43,030 bases of DNA from the NCBI GenBank assembly GCA_028066245.1, contig JALCBR010000033.1, forward strand, positions 1-43,030, given 5' to 3'. Source of the stretch: Pirellulales bacterium (GTDB lineage: Bacteria > Planctomycetota > Planctomycetia > Pirellulales > S012-138). This document shows, one piece after another, positions 25,756 to 34,847 of this stretch. The notes below the pieces were generated by a model. It did no database searches. It was given only the letters and a program-made list of their open reading frames with translations, and was not told the origin of the DNA. The translations under genes and the position numbers were made by a program. Position 1 is the stretch's first letter; the number at the start of each line of letters is the position of its first letter.

Positions 25756-25992
25756 ATGAAGAAACTCGCGATCTTGGCAGCCGCTGCGTTGTTCGCGGTC
25801 CCCAGCGTGGGTTGCCATCACTGCGGCGACTGGTGGGGAAGCAGCTGGTGGGGCGGTGGTGCATACGGTGCCAACTACTGCAACGATTGCTGCACGACGG
25901 TCGGATACGGCGGTTGCAACACTTGTGGAACAGTCACAGGAGATACCTACGCACCCGTCTTGCCTGCCCCGCAGACCTACCAAGGCGGCTGA
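25756..25992 (+). CDS. Small Cys/Gly/Trp-rich exported lipoprotein
   Basis: This 78-residue protein starts at ATG 25756 (MKKLAILAAAALFAVPSVGC), a textbook signal peptide with a plausible lipobox SVGC. The short mature part is dominated by Gly, Cys and Trp (WWGSSWWGGG, then NDCCTTVGYGGCNTCG) and ends in a Pro-rich tail. It is followed about 110 bp later by a very strong terminator, which supports real expression. Function is unknown. A surface or wall component is possible by analogy with the Cys-rich secreted protein at 15412-16104, but this is speculation. Confidence 0.75.
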   Translation: MKKLAILAAAALFAVPSVGCHHCGDWWGSSWWGGGAYGANYCNDCCTTVGYGGCNTCGTVTGDTYAPVLPAPQTYQGG

Positions 25993-26103
25993 TCCGGCTT
26001 AGCCATGTGCCGGGCGAGTCACGCGTGAGAGTTCATCGGTGGCAAACTCTTGCTGCGATCCGCGAGCCCTTTGGCAAGATTAAATTGCGCCTCCCGGCGA
26101 ACG

Positions 26104-26167
26104 ACGTCCCGGAAACGAAACGGCGGAGATCCTGACCGCCCTTCGTTTCGGGGACGTTTTTTTGCGC
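26104..26167 (+). terminator. Long, strong Rho-independent terminator
   Basis: ACGTCCC...GAAACGAAA...CGGCGG on the left pairs through about 20 positions, with small bulges, with CCGCCC...TTCGTTTC...GGGACGT on the right, followed by seven T. It lies about 110 bp after the small lipoprotein gene. Between the lipoprotein stop and this hairpin nothing else is seen. Confidence 0.85.
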
Positions 26168-26246
26168 TGTCTTTTGCGAGAGCCACCGCCTGCTCGTCGC
26201 CAAGCGTGCTCTCCCGTGGAATGTGCGCCGCTGAGAAGCTGTGCAC

Positions 26247-27365
26247 TTATCGTTCAGGCTGCTTGCAGACGAGCCTGGCAATCCGGCCTTCTGAACCGGC
26301 CAGCCAACCAACACCACCAGGTGACAGGCTGATCGCATGAAAGCCTGTGCCTGAGAATGCTGACCAGGTTTCTCCGCCATCACGCGAGATGTCAATGCCG
26401 TTGGGACCACAGGTGATGAGCCCACCGTCAGCCATGTGAGCCACCGCGGAGCGAAAGCCAGTGGGGCAAGACCTGCCGACAAGCTTCCAGCTTTTTCCGC
26501 CATCGGACGAGAGCATCGCCACGTCAATCGCAGCTTCGGGTTTTTGATAATCTCCACCGACTCCAATCACGCGCTGACTCTCGCCGCTACCCTCCACCAC
26601 ACAGAGCGAGAAGATGCCGGAAGACTGATCAGCCCGGATCGGACTTTCCATGGCAGTCCAACTTGCGCCATAGTCTTCACTCCGCATCAGGCGAGCCTGT
26701 CCGCCCGGAACGGCTCCCCCCAGTCCTATCAATGCAAGACCGTTCTTTCCCACCGCTAGGCATGTTCCACTGGCGGCAAAGCCTCCTTCACCCTCGACCG
26801 CGGGTGGGATCTTCGTACGGTCGACGTCCTGCCAGGTTTCACCGCCATCGGACGTGGTGATCAGCGCCAGCCGGCCATCGACCGGATCGCCAAAGGCAAC
26901 CCCGCGCTTCTGATCCCAAAAAGCGACAGCGTCAAAGAAGATCGCCGGATCATCATTGTGGTAGACCTCTGTCCAGCTTTGACCGCCGTCCTTCGTGAGG
27001 AAGAATCGCGCCGGTGACGCGATCCCCATCAGCAAGGCTTTGTCTTTGCTCCATGCATGCACATCGCGGAAGTCAATCTCGTCTGCGCCCGGGACGGTTA
27101 GTGATTCCCAAGATTGGCCGCCATCGATCGTTCGCAAACATATGCCCTGGGTGCCACTGGCCCAGCAGACGTTGCGGTTCACCGCACACACGCCTCGTAA
27201 GCTGGCGTTCACGCCGGAAGATTGTTTGGTCAACGTGACAGGCTCGCTTGAAGCGTCAGTCTGGTCCAGCGTGCCGTCGCCCTGTTGCTCGGCCGCTGCC
27301 ATAGATGACCAGAATGCCATCGCCAAGAAGGCAACCAACGTAGATCCCCCAAGCAGACGCATCAT
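26247..27365 (-). CDS. Secreted YCF48/BNR-repeat beta-propeller protein
   Basis: This 372-residue protein starts at the double ATG at 27365, with GGGGAG a few bases upstream; the open frame extends to 27770 but without support. A signal peptide (1 to about 26, ending SSMAAA) is followed by repeated blades marked by the Asp-box/BNR motif S/T-x-D-G-G-x-S/T-W: TIDGGQSWE, TKDGGQSWT, TSDGGETWQ, SEDYGASWT, SSDGGKSWK and SRDGGETWS. Six such boxes fit a sialidase- or YCF48-type propeller. YCF48 (HCF136) assists photosystem II assembly, but bacterial members elsewhere have other, mostly unknown, roles. The gene is divergent from the HtrA protease. Confidence 0.85.
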   Translation of the reverse strand: MMRLLGGSTLVAFLAMAFWSSMAAAEQQGDGTLDQTDASSEPVTLTKQSSGVNASLRGVCAVNRNVCWASGTQGICLRTIDGGQSWESLTVPGADEIDFRDVHAWSKDKALLMGIASPARFFLTKDGGQSWTEVYHNDDPAIFFDAVAFWDQKRGVAFGDPVDGRLALITTSDGGETWQDVDRTKIPPAVEGEGGFAASGTCLAVGKNGLALIGLGGAVPGGQARLMRSEDYGASWTAMESPIRADQSSGIFSLCVVEGSGESQRVIGVGGDYQKPEAAIDVAMLSSDGGKSWKLVGRSCPTGFRSAVAHMADGGLITCGPNGIDISRDGGETWSAFSGTGFHAISLSPGGVGWLAGSEGRIARLVCKQPER

Positions 27366-27751
27366 TGAACTCCCCATCAATTTGGCCGTCGTGTATCTTG
27401 AATGTGCCGGAAAGAATTCAGGTGGCATTGTACGCCTGATTTTGGTGCGTCGCAGCCCAGTCCCGGCCAAACTGTGGCGACTGCCGTGAAACCGGTCTGG
27501 TGTTTTTGACGTACAGGACATTGCATAGGCCAACGGATCGAGCCGAAACTTCCGGCAGCGTGGTGCCAAGAAATCTGTATCACGCAAGCGAATCAGTTTG
27601 CCCCGCGAGATATTTCTGGCGAAAGTCCGTTTTATTTCACCCGTGGCATTGCAGCCGCCATCGAACCATGCTCGCCGTAAGCACACGTCGTGCCTGAGGG
27701 GTTGGTCGGCGGCATACCTGATGCTGCAACCGAAACCTGGAGAATCAACCG
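27366..27751. other. Divergent intergenic stretch, propeller / HtrA
   Basis: This 386-bp stretch presumably holds the promoters of the propeller protein and the protease. Frames that cross it on both strands lack family resemblance. No RNA gene or inverted repeat was noticed. Confidence 0.4.
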
Positions 27752-29062
27752 ATGCACAAGTACTTAGCACTTTGCGTAGTCTCCGCCGTTTTTGGCGCGA
27801 TCGCCGCCGGGTTTTGGACGCAGAATTGGAATGTGAACTCTGACGAGAACGTCAACGCTGCTCCTGAGAATGATGGCAATGCGGCAGATTTGACGGCCAC
27901 GGCCAATTCCACGAACGGCGATACTTCCGTGCTACCTTGGCTCAACGCGACAGACAGCGCACTGAGTCTCGGTTCCGAAATCTCCTTGGCGCACCAGCAA
28001 GGAACGGGCGGAAGGACCATCGGCGACCGTGGACTGGACCCGGAGTTTGAGGAGGTCTTGCGGGGATTACTTCCTGAGGAACGCCCTGCGGCACGAGTGT
28101 ACGAGTTTGCCAACCGCGCGGTCGTCAACATCAACACGCAGAGTTCGCGAGTCGATCCGTTCTGGGGTCTTGAGATTCCCCAGGATGGCGCTGGCAGTGG
28201 AATCATCATTTCCAACGCGGGACATATCCTCACAAATCACCACGTCATCGATGGCGCTCGGGAGATTAAGGTGACGCTCGTTGACGGGAGCAGTACGCCC
28301 GCCAGTCTGGTCGGCGTCGATCCGAACAACGATATCGCCGTGATCAAAGTCGAGGTGCCTGCCGAGGAGCTGTCTCCGGTGACAATGGGCGACAGCAACA
28401 ACCTGGTGGTTGGGCAGAACGCCTACGCAATTGGTAATCCCTTTGGACTGGAGCGAACATTCACGACTGGAGTGATCTCCAGCTTGAACCGTTCGATGCG
28501 AAGCCGTAACCGGCGCCTCATCAAGGGCATCATTCAAATTGACGCGGCCATCAACCCCGGCAACTCTGGCGGCCCTTTGTTGAACAGCCGTGGCGAAATG
28601 ATCGGCATGAACACCGCCATTGCTCACGCTGGTGCGGAGCAAAGTGCAGGTGTCGGCTTCGCCATTCCCGTCAACACCATCAAACGGATTGTGCCGCAGT
28701 TGATCGAGCATGGGCGGATTATTCGCGCTGACTTGGGCTTGGCTCGGGTTTATCAAACTGAGCGGGGACTGTTGATCGCCCAACTTGTGGATGACGGTCC
28801 TGCGGCAGCAGCCGGCTTGCAAGGGATGTTCGTCGCCGAACGTCGTGGTGGATTCTATGTCGAGTACATGCGGCGAGAAGCGGCCGATCTCATTGTGGCC
28901 ATCGATGACGAACCCGTGAAGACAGCCGACCGATTGATGGAAATCCTTGACAAGAAGAAGCCTGGTGATGTCATCCGATTGACCGTGCAACGTAAAGGGG
29001 GGACCGGCGAAGAAGCCATCATTCCCGTCACGCTGGGAGACGCCGGTGCTTCCGGACAATAG
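27752..29062 (+). CDS. HtrA/DegP-like periplasmic serine protease
   Basis: This 436-residue protein has an N-terminal hydrophobic signal or anchor (4-23) and a low-complexity linker to about 95. The trypsin-like domain (about 115-320) has a complete catalytic triad: His164 (TNHHVI), Asp194 (NNDIAVIKV) and Ser272 (GNSGGPLL). One C-terminal PDZ domain (about 325-428) follows, so the layout is DegS-like rather than the two-PDZ DegP. Such proteases degrade or sense misfolded envelope proteins. GGAG lies 9 bp before the ATG. Compared with known members, the PDZ domain carries an insert (MFVAERRGGFYVEYMRREA). Confidence 0.93.
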   Translation: MHKYLALCVVSAVFGAIAAGFWTQNWNVNSDENVNAAPENDGNAADLTATANSTNGDTSVLPWLNATDSALSLGSEISLAHQQGTGGRTIGDRGLDPEFEEVLRGLLPEERPAARVYEFANRAVVNINTQSSRVDPFWGLEIPQDGAGSGIIISNAGHILTNHHVIDGAREIKVTLVDGSSTPASLVGVDPNNDIAVIKVEVPAEELSPVTMGDSNNLVVGQNAYAIGNPFGLERTFTTGVISSLNRSMRSRNRRLIKGIIQIDAAINPGNSGGPLLNSRGEMIGMNTAIAHAGAEQSAGVGFAIPVNTIKRIVPQLIEHGRIIRADLGLARVYQTERGLLIAQLVDDGPAAAAGLQGMFVAERRGGFYVEYMRREAADLIVAIDDEPVKTADRLMEILDKKKPGDVIRLTVQRKGGTGEEAIIPVTLGDAGASGQ

Positions 29063-29398
29063 ACATCGCCAAGGAAGATCCTGGCTTATGCCGGGAGATA
29101 TTCGGAGATCTTCCGCGCAAGCAGTTCATGGTGCGCGCTGGTTTGCTGCTCGTTCTTGAATGATGGAAAGCCGTGTCGCGTGGGCGTTTGCTCTTGATTG
29201 GGCCGAGTCCTTCGCTTGAGTCTATGTGCGGTCTGGTCGCATATCATGGTTTACTCTGCGCTGAAAACGCACGCTTAGCTTACTTGCTGGTTCCTCCGCC
29301 GTGCCATTAAGCGCGATTTCACACGCATGGGCGCAAACGGCGCACAATTTGCCAGACTTGGACCTTGTTGAAAGAACTTAATTCATGAGGTCGAAGCC
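29063..29398. other. Intergenic stretch with a possible 3' hairpin
   Basis: GGAAGATC (29073-29080) and GATCTTCC (29107-29114) form a perfect 8-bp outer stem. A smaller CCTGGC/GCCGGG stem with a TTAT loop is nested inside. It starts just after the protease stop but lacks a T-run, so termination is uncertain. The remaining 280 bp upstream of the CBS gene show no clear feature. Confidence 0.35.
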
Positions 29399-29887
29399 AT
29401 GTCCAAAACGTTGTTCAACCTGCGTGTCGGCGATGTCTCGCAACGGGACGTTGTCTCTGTGAGCAAAGAAGACACTGTGTCATTTGCGCTGGGGCTCATG
29501 GTTCAAAATCGGACGGCAGCATTGCCGGTTGTCAACTCCACTGGGGGCATTGTCGGAATGTTCTCCGCTAGCGATATCGTGGGACTCGTGCATGATCTGG
29601 ACGAAGAAATGCGCGACCCGGCTGAACCGGCACCTCAATGGCTGATGACGAAACTGCGAGATCACGACTTGGAACGTCAAAGCGTTGCGGATTTGATGAG
29701 CACGGATGTCGCCACGATCGCCCGCGACAACAGCCTGCGAGACGCCGCAGCGACAATGTTGCGGAATCGCGTTCACCGATTACCTGTTGTCGAAAAAGAC
29801 GACCGGGTCATCGGCATCGTTTCGACGACAGACATCCTTGAAGCGTTCGTCGAACACTGCCCTGAGGAGTTGCCTGCGGAAGCGTGA
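29399..29887 (+). CDS. Tandem CBS-domain protein
   Basis: This 162-residue cytoplasmic protein consists of two CBS motifs that form one Bateman module: VGDVSQRDVVSVSKEDTVSFALGLM to GGIVGMFSASDIV (about 10-64), and VADLMSTDVATIARDNSLRDAAATM to DRVIGIVSTTDILEAF (about 96-154). An acidic linker (about 65-90) separates them. Such modules bind adenosine nucleotides and regulate other proteins. No effector domain is fused here, so the target is unknown. GAGG lies about 9 bp upstream of the ATG. Confidence 0.92.
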   Translation: MSKTLFNLRVGDVSQRDVVSVSKEDTVSFALGLMVQNRTAALPVVNSTGGIVGMFSASDIVGLVHDLDEEMRDPAEPAPQWLMTKLRDHDLERQSVADLMSTDVATIARDNSLRDAAATMLRNRVHRLPVVEKDDRVIGIVSTTDILEAFVEHCPEELPAEA

Positions 29888-30282
29888 CAGGGCAGCTTGA
29901 TTCCGCACACGAGATTTCGTCTTGCACACCAAGACAACCTGGCGCTGGAACGTCTGTATCAAACCACGTAGTAACGCTGGTCACAACTTACCGTGAACAG
30001 AGGGCCTCCTCGTCAGGTTCCGGGGAGGGCATGTCCGCAACACCTGCCAGACTGTTCTTCTCGTTTTCTCAGAGGACAACGGCGGGAAATTCCAGCTCGG
30101 AATAGATCCAAGGCAGATCTCGTCACTTTAGATCAATGTTGTGGCGGGCTACTAGCGCCCACTCTATACTCTCTTCAGTCTGCAAACCGAGCGGTCGAGC
30201 GGACTTCGAGAACCCGCCCAATACATCCGCCGTTCTGCAACCCGCTAAAGGCTTGTCTCGCAGAACTCCCAAGAGGTTGAAC
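29888..30282. other. Intergenic stretch between CBS and isomerase-like genes
   Basis: This 395-bp stretch has only spurious short frames, including an upstream extension of the isomerase frame (from 30136) with no ribosome site. No tRNA, terminator or repeat was recognised. Confidence 0.4.
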
Positions 30283-31284
30283 ATGAATTCGCATTCGTCA
30301 ATCAAGACGTCAACATCTGCTCGATCAGGGGCCAAGAACTTCGCTTCCAACGTAAGCCGCCGAAATTTCCTTCAAGCCGCAGGGCTTTGCGTCGCTGCCG
30401 GTTCGCTGAGCGCCTCGCCGGTTGGGATCTTGGCCCGCACGCATGATGTGGGGCAGACGCCCATTTTTCGTATCTCCTTGGCGCAATGGTCGCTGCATCG
30501 CGCTTTAAATCGAGGCAAGCGAGACAACCTCGATTTCGCCAAGGCAGCCAAGGAAGAGTTTGGCATTGAGGCCATCGAGTACGTCAATCAATTCTTCAAG
30601 AGCAAGGCGAAGGACAAGGCGTACCTCGATCAGATGAAGACTCGAGCCCAAGATCATGGCGTGAAGAGCTTGCTGATCATGGTTGATGGCGAAGGGCAAC
30701 TGGGCGCAGCGGAAGAATCCGCACGACAAAAGACTGTTGACAACCACAAACGGTGGGTGGAAGCGGCCAAACACTTGGGCTGTCATTCTATTCGCGTCAA
30801 TGCGTCCAGTTCCGGTAGCTTCCAAGAGCAACAAGAGCGAGCTGCGGACGGGCTGCGGCGACTGTCAGAGTTTGCCGCCGGGATGGAGATAAACGTCATC
30901 GTGGAGAATCACGGTGGACTTTCTTCCAACGGGGAGTGGCTCGTCGGCGTGATAAAACGTGTTGACCTTCCCAACTGTGGAACGTTGCCAGACTTTGGCA
31001 ACTTCAACGTCGGTCGTGGCAAGCAATATGATCGCTATAAAGGTGTAACCGAGTTGATGCCGTTTGCCAAAGCGGTGAGCGCCAAGAGCCATGTCTTTGA
31101 TGAAAACGGCAACGAAAAGCGCACTGATTATGAGAAGATGATGCGGATTGTGCTGGACGCTGGCTACCGTGGTTACGTGGGTGTTGAGTACGAAGGTTCC
31201 AACCTGCCCGAGCCAGAAGGCATCCTCGCCACAAAGAAATTGCTGGAACGAGTGCGTGAGAAACTTACCGCGGAGTATTCCTAG
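30283..31284 (+). CDS. TAT-exported sugar phosphate isomerase/epimerase-like TIM-barrel protein
   Basis: This 333-residue protein carries a twin-arginine signal ([18 protein letters not shown] at about 25-42), which implies export in folded form. The mature part (about 55-330) is a xylose-isomerase-like (AP endonuclease family 2) TIM barrel: [48 protein letters not shown] (with Glu/His metal-ligand candidates), LPDFGNFN and [13 protein letters not shown], then GYVGVEYEG. Planctomycetes encode many such secreted members, presumably acting on sugars or sugar acids, but this substrate is unknown. ATG 30283 has AAGAGG upstream. The gene stands alone. Confidence 0.9.
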   Translation: MNSHSSIKTSTSARSGAKNFASNVSRRNFLQAAGLCVAAGSLSASPVGILARTHDVGQTPIFRISLAQWSLHRALNRGKRDNLDFAKAAKEEFGIEAIEYVNQFFKSKAKDKAYLDQMKTRAQDHGVKSLLIMVDGEGQLGAAEESARQKTVDNHKRWVEAAKHLGCHSIRVNASSSGSFQEQQERAADGLRRLSEFAAGMEINVIVENHGGLSSNGEWLVGVIKRVDLPNCGTLPDFGNFNVGRGKQYDRYKGVTELMPFAKAVSAKSHVFDENGNEKRTDYEKMMRIVLDAGYRGYVGVEYEGSNLPEPEGILATKKLLERVREKLTAEYS

Positions 31285-31471
31285 CAGGCGTTGAAAACCG
31301 CCATCGTGGTGTTTTTTCACCCCCAGCCAAGTGCAGGCGTGCCCCACTGGAGTTCATGCAGGCTATTGAGAAATCGACAGCCTGCTTAGACGCACTGCCG
31401 CATCCGCAAACTCATTTGCTTTTCCTACTTGACTACGCAACTTGCGACCGGCGGTGACACGGAATTCCGAA

Positions 31472-32776
31472 ATGCACGCGGATGTCATCGTCATTGGTGC
31501 TGGCGCGGCCGGATTAATGGCCGCAACAGTAGCTGCCGAACGTGGTCGGCGCGTACTGTTGCTTGAGAAGAATCGCAAACCGGGCGCAAAGATCCTGATG
31601 TCCGGCGGCACCCGCTGCAACATCACGCAAGCCGTGGATGTTCGAGGAATCGTTGCCGCATTCGGTCGCAAAGGAAAGTTCTTGCACTCGGCTTTGGCTG
31701 CGCTTTCGCCAGACGATTTGGTTGCCATGATCGAATCTGAAGGCGTGCCGACAAAGATTGAATCCACCGGCAAGATTTTCCCGGCTAGCAATAGGTCAGT
31801 CGACGTGCTGCAAGCCTTCCTTGCAAAGTTGCAGCGCAGCGGAGCAGAACTTCGTGCCAATACGGGTGTGACCCAATTTGACGCCAGCCAGGAGCGTCAG
31901 GGAGATGTTTCTTTGCCCCGGTTTGCTGTTCGCACAGACCAGCAAAACTACGCCGCTAGTAGCGTGATCCTCACAACCGGCGGGCAGTCATACCCCGGCT
32001 GTGGAACGACCGGTGATGGCTATGCCTGGGCGAAGCGGTTGGGGCACTGCATCGTCCCGCCGAGACCCGCGTTGGTTCCGTTAACAACATCAGCGGCATG
32101 GATTTCTTCGCTGCAGGGAATGACGGTATCAGATGTCGAGATCAGCTTGCTGGAACAACAGTCGGCAGAGCCAACCGCGGCACAGATCAGCGCTCCTTGT
32201 GAATCGCACACGTTGGAGAAGCTGCTTGATCGCCGCCGTGGTTCGCTGTTGTTCGCACACTTTGGGTTGTCCGGACCAGTCGTGCTTGATATCAGTTCGC
32301 AATACACGGGCCACCCACGGCGAGATGCGCTGGTCTTGCGATGTGACTTCCTGCCCGAAGTTGCCGCGGCCCAACTCGATCAACAGCTCAGGTCACTGGC
32401 GGCACAGGCGGGAAGCCAAACCATCATCTCTAGTTTGGCAGAGAAGCTACCCAAACGACTGGTTGCGACACTCTTCAACCAGGCGAAGGTTCCGATGGAT
32501 CGTCGCGCGGCTGAACTCCGCTCCACGGAGCGGACGGCGCTGGTCAACGCGATCAAAGGGACAGTGACTGCCTTGGCCGGAACGCTTGGCTTTAAGAAGG
32601 CCGAAGTGACCGCCGGAGGAGTTGACCTCGCCGAGGTTGACTCACGCACGTTGGAGAGCAAACTCTGTCCAGGATTGTTCCTGGCAGGTGAAATCCTCGA
32701 CCTGGACGGTCCCATCGGCGGCTACAACTTCCAGGCGGCCTTCAGTACGGGGTTTCTGGCGGGAAGAAGCGTGTAG
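31472..32776 (+). CDS. HI0933/BaiN-like FAD-dependent oxidoreductase
   Basis: This 434-residue flavoprotein has the N-terminal dinucleotide-binding motif VIGAGAAGLMAATVAAERG (about 7-25). It also has the family signature KPGAKILMSGGTRCNITQ, a substrate-side cap domain in the middle, and the C-terminal FAD motif GLFLAGEILDLDGPIGGYNFQAAFSTG. These phrases are diagnostic for the HI0933 family, also called YhiN or BaiN-like. Most members have no firmly established substrate; BaiN was linked to bile-acid dehydroxylation. ATG 31472 (MHADVIVIG) is preferred over the upstream frame start at 31442. Confidence 0.93.
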   Translation: MHADVIVIGAGAAGLMAATVAAERGRRVLLLEKNRKPGAKILMSGGTRCNITQAVDVRGIVAAFGRKGKFLHSALAALSPDDLVAMIESEGVPTKIESTGKIFPASNRSVDVLQAFLAKLQRSGAELRANTGVTQFDASQERQGDVSLPRFAVRTDQQNYAASSVILTTGGQSYPGCGTTGDGYAWAKRLGHCIVPPRPALVPLTTSAAWISSLQGMTVSDVEISLLEQQSAEPTAAQISAPCESHTLEKLLDRRRGSLLFAHFGLSGPVVLDISSQYTGHPRRDALVLRCDFLPEVAAAQLDQQLRSLAAQAGSQTIISSLAEKLPKRLVATLFNQAKVPMDRRAAELRSTERTALVNAIKGTVTALAGTLGFKKAEVTAGGVDLAEVDSRTLESKLCPGLFLAGEILDLDGPIGGYNFQAAFSTGFLAGRSV

Positions 32777-32832
32777 GAACTACGCCCACAGGCGATGACA
32801 ACTCTCGCCCGAGCGCAAGCGGTGTTCTCCTA

Positions 32833-33393
32833 TCAACTTTCAAAGATCAACGTCAGCACTGCTCCAATGGGAGCCAGTACCATCGCGACGATCACGGCGT
32901 ACAAGATCCATTTGATTATTTTCGTGGCGTTAACTGTACTTTGTTCACTGCGAGACACCGCCAAGGCAATACCCCCGATGACGGCAACCACGAGACCGCA
33001 CCCCATGGCGGCGCCCGGAGTAAACGCTTCACCAAACCGCCTGGGCGTGAAGCCGAGCGCCCCGAGGACGGCCATCGTCAAGCCGGAAAGGAGCATGCTG
33101 ACCCCGAAGGCATACGCTTTCTTTGCCTCGCCTTGGTCGGCATTTGTTGTGGATGGATCTGCTTCGGGCAGCGCCGACTGGACGACCTCGGCCCTTTGCT
33201 TCCTTTCTCGGAACCACTTGGCAAACAACATCACCAGGCAGAGCAGGAACAAAACACTGAATGCGATGGCGAGAACTCCCACGCCAGCGCCTCCGCCCGG
33301 CAGGATATCTCCGGCAACCACCGACGCATAACCACAGGCAATCGCGCCGGAGAGCGCAACAACAGCAATCGCAATTCTCGTAAAGTAGCTCAC
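32833..33393 (-). CDS. Polytopic membrane protein of unknown function
   Basis: This 186-residue protein starts at GTG 33393, with GGAGGG a few bases upstream. That is much better than the 39-codon upstream extension. Five hydrophobic helices are visible at about 5-27, 37-60, 93-113, 122-143 and 157-184. A charged cytoplasmic-looking loop (about 61-90, ending TNADQGEAKKAY) lies between helices 2 and 3. No family was recognised. It lies downstream of ispH on the same strand with a 141-bp gap and converges on the flavoprotein gene. Confidence 0.75.
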   Translation of the reverse strand: MSYFTRIAIAVVALSGAIACGYASVVAGDILPGGGAGVGVLAIAFSVLFLLCLVMLFAKWFRERKQRAEVVQSALPEADPSTTNADQGEAKKAYAFGVSMLLSGLTMAVLGALGFTPRRFGEAFTPGAAMGCGLVVAVIGGIALAVSRSEQSTVNATKIIKWILYAVIVAMVLAPIGAVLTLIFES

Positions 33394-33534
33394 GCACCCT
33401 CCAGCGGACCGATTGTCTTGCTTGATCGCGTTATGAAATGTCCGGCGCGTACGTTCTACCAATCTCCTGTCATTATTTGCCGTGCACCTAGGCAATGGAC
33501 GATGCCGCAACCAGAACCTGTTGTGACTCCCATC

Positions 33535-34488
33535 TCACTCCACAACTGAAGGCGTCGGTCCTCGATCTTTTCGCAATTCGCGCGGAAGGGGGAAGTGAAC
33601 ATCTTCTTCACGGACGATGTGTTCTTCCATTGTCGCGCCATAGCGTTGCTCAAGGTGTTTCAAGCAATCTTGGACGACTTGTTCTGGAGCGCTGGCGCCG
33701 GCAGTCACCAAAACAGTCTCATCGCCTTGGAGCCAATCGTCAGCAATGTCCGTGGCTTCATCAATCAGGTAGGCCCTCACGCCACACTCTTCGCCGAGTT
33801 CTCGCAGCCGTTGGCTGTTGGAGGAATTCTGGCTCCCCAGCACGAGCACGACATCCGCGCCTTTGGCCAAGAGCTTGACGGCTTCCTGCCTGTTCTGCGT
33901 CGCGTAGCAGATATCGTCCTTGGGCGGGTTGGCGATTTGCGGAAACTTCGCCCGCAGTCGGGAAATAATCCGGTTGGCGTCATCCACGGAAAGCGTGGTT
34001 TGCGTCAGATAGACGACGCGAGCGGGATCAGCCACCTGTAAATGCTCAACATCTTCCGGAGTCTGCACCAAGATGATGGCTTCCGGCGCTTCGCCCATTG
34101 TGCCGATGACTTCGTCATGGCCTTCATGACCGATGAGAAAGATGGTATAGCCAGCCTTGGCGTAGCGAATGGCTTCCAGATGTACCTTGGTGACCAGCGG
34201 ACAGGTAGCGTCAATGGTCTTCAGCTTCCGCTGAGCAGCAACCTGGCGCACTTCTGGTGAAACACCATGCGCGGAGAACATCAGGTGCGCCCCCTCGGGC
34301 ACGTCATTTAAGTTTTCGACAAAGATTGCTCCGGATCGCTGGAAGCGCTCCACCACATACTTGTTGTGCACGATCTCGTGGTAGACATAGATCGGCGTGC
34401 CGTGCAACTCGATAGCCAAGTCGAGCGCGTCGATGGCCATGTTGACTCCGGCGCAAAACCCGCGCGGGCTGGCGAGGCGAATCTTCAT
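33535..34488 (-). CDS. ispH: 4-hydroxy-3-methylbut-2-enyl diphosphate reductase
   Basis: IspH reduces HMBPP to IPP and DMAPP, the last step of the MEP isoprenoid pathway. The 317 residues carry the three conserved Cys that hold the [4Fe-4S] cluster: Cys12 (RGFCAGV), Cys96 (DATCPLV) and Cys194 (DDICYATQNRQ). His41, His74 and His124, with Glu126 (EGHDEV), bind the substrate diphosphate, and so does the S-S-N-S motif at 222-225. The length is normal. No strong ribosome site precedes the ATG. No other MEP gene is in the window. The electron donor could be a ferredoxin such as the FdxA encoded here, which is speculation. Confidence 0.97.
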   Translation of the reverse strand: MKIRLASPRGFCAGVNMAIDALDLAIELHGTPIYVYHEIVHNKYVVERFQRSGAIFVENLNDVPEGAHLMFSAHGVSPEVRQVAAQRKLKTIDATCPLVTKVHLEAIRYAKAGYTIFLIGHEGHDEVIGTMGEAPEAIILVQTPEDVEHLQVADPARVVYLTQTTLSVDDANRIISRLRAKFPQIANPPKDDICYATQNRQEAVKLLAKGADVVLVLGSQNSSNSQRLRELGEECGVRAYLIDEATDIADDWLQGDETVLVTAGASAPEQVVQDCLKHLEQRYGATMEEHIVREEDVHFPLPRELRKDRGPTPSVVE

Positions 34489-34847
34489 GCGTGAAATGGG
34501 GTTGGTTTGTTGGTTCTTGCCGGGTGGCCACGATCATACCGCGATGGCGACGCCACATGCGGCATTGTAAGCCGACGGTCGGGCGGGGAATAGGATGCAG
34601 AACATGACCCGCACCTCAAGTGATCGCCTGAGGTTCCAACCGCAGCTCCCCGGTAAATGGTAACTCTCGCGGGCCACCGTCAGCCGTGTTTGTTCGGCAT
34701 AATCAGCACAATCGTCTGTCCTGCTCCCTGAGGCTCCAGAGGAAGGGAATTGCCGTAATTCGGGGAGTGGCAATGCAGTTCTCCGTCACTCTGGCAACCT
34801 ATGTTTGCAAGTTAGCCCTCTGGCCATAACGTGCAGGCAGCAAACTG
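34489..34847. other. Divergent intergenic stretch, ispH / YfhO
   Basis: This 359-bp stretch should hold the promoters of both genes. Only unsupported short frames were found. No RNA gene or repeat was recognised. Confidence 0.4.

Noticed and set aside
26019-26566. Minus-strand frames across the long terminator at 26104-26167
   Set aside because: They read through a strong hairpin with T-run and through the end of the propeller gene in a second frame; no motif was recognised.
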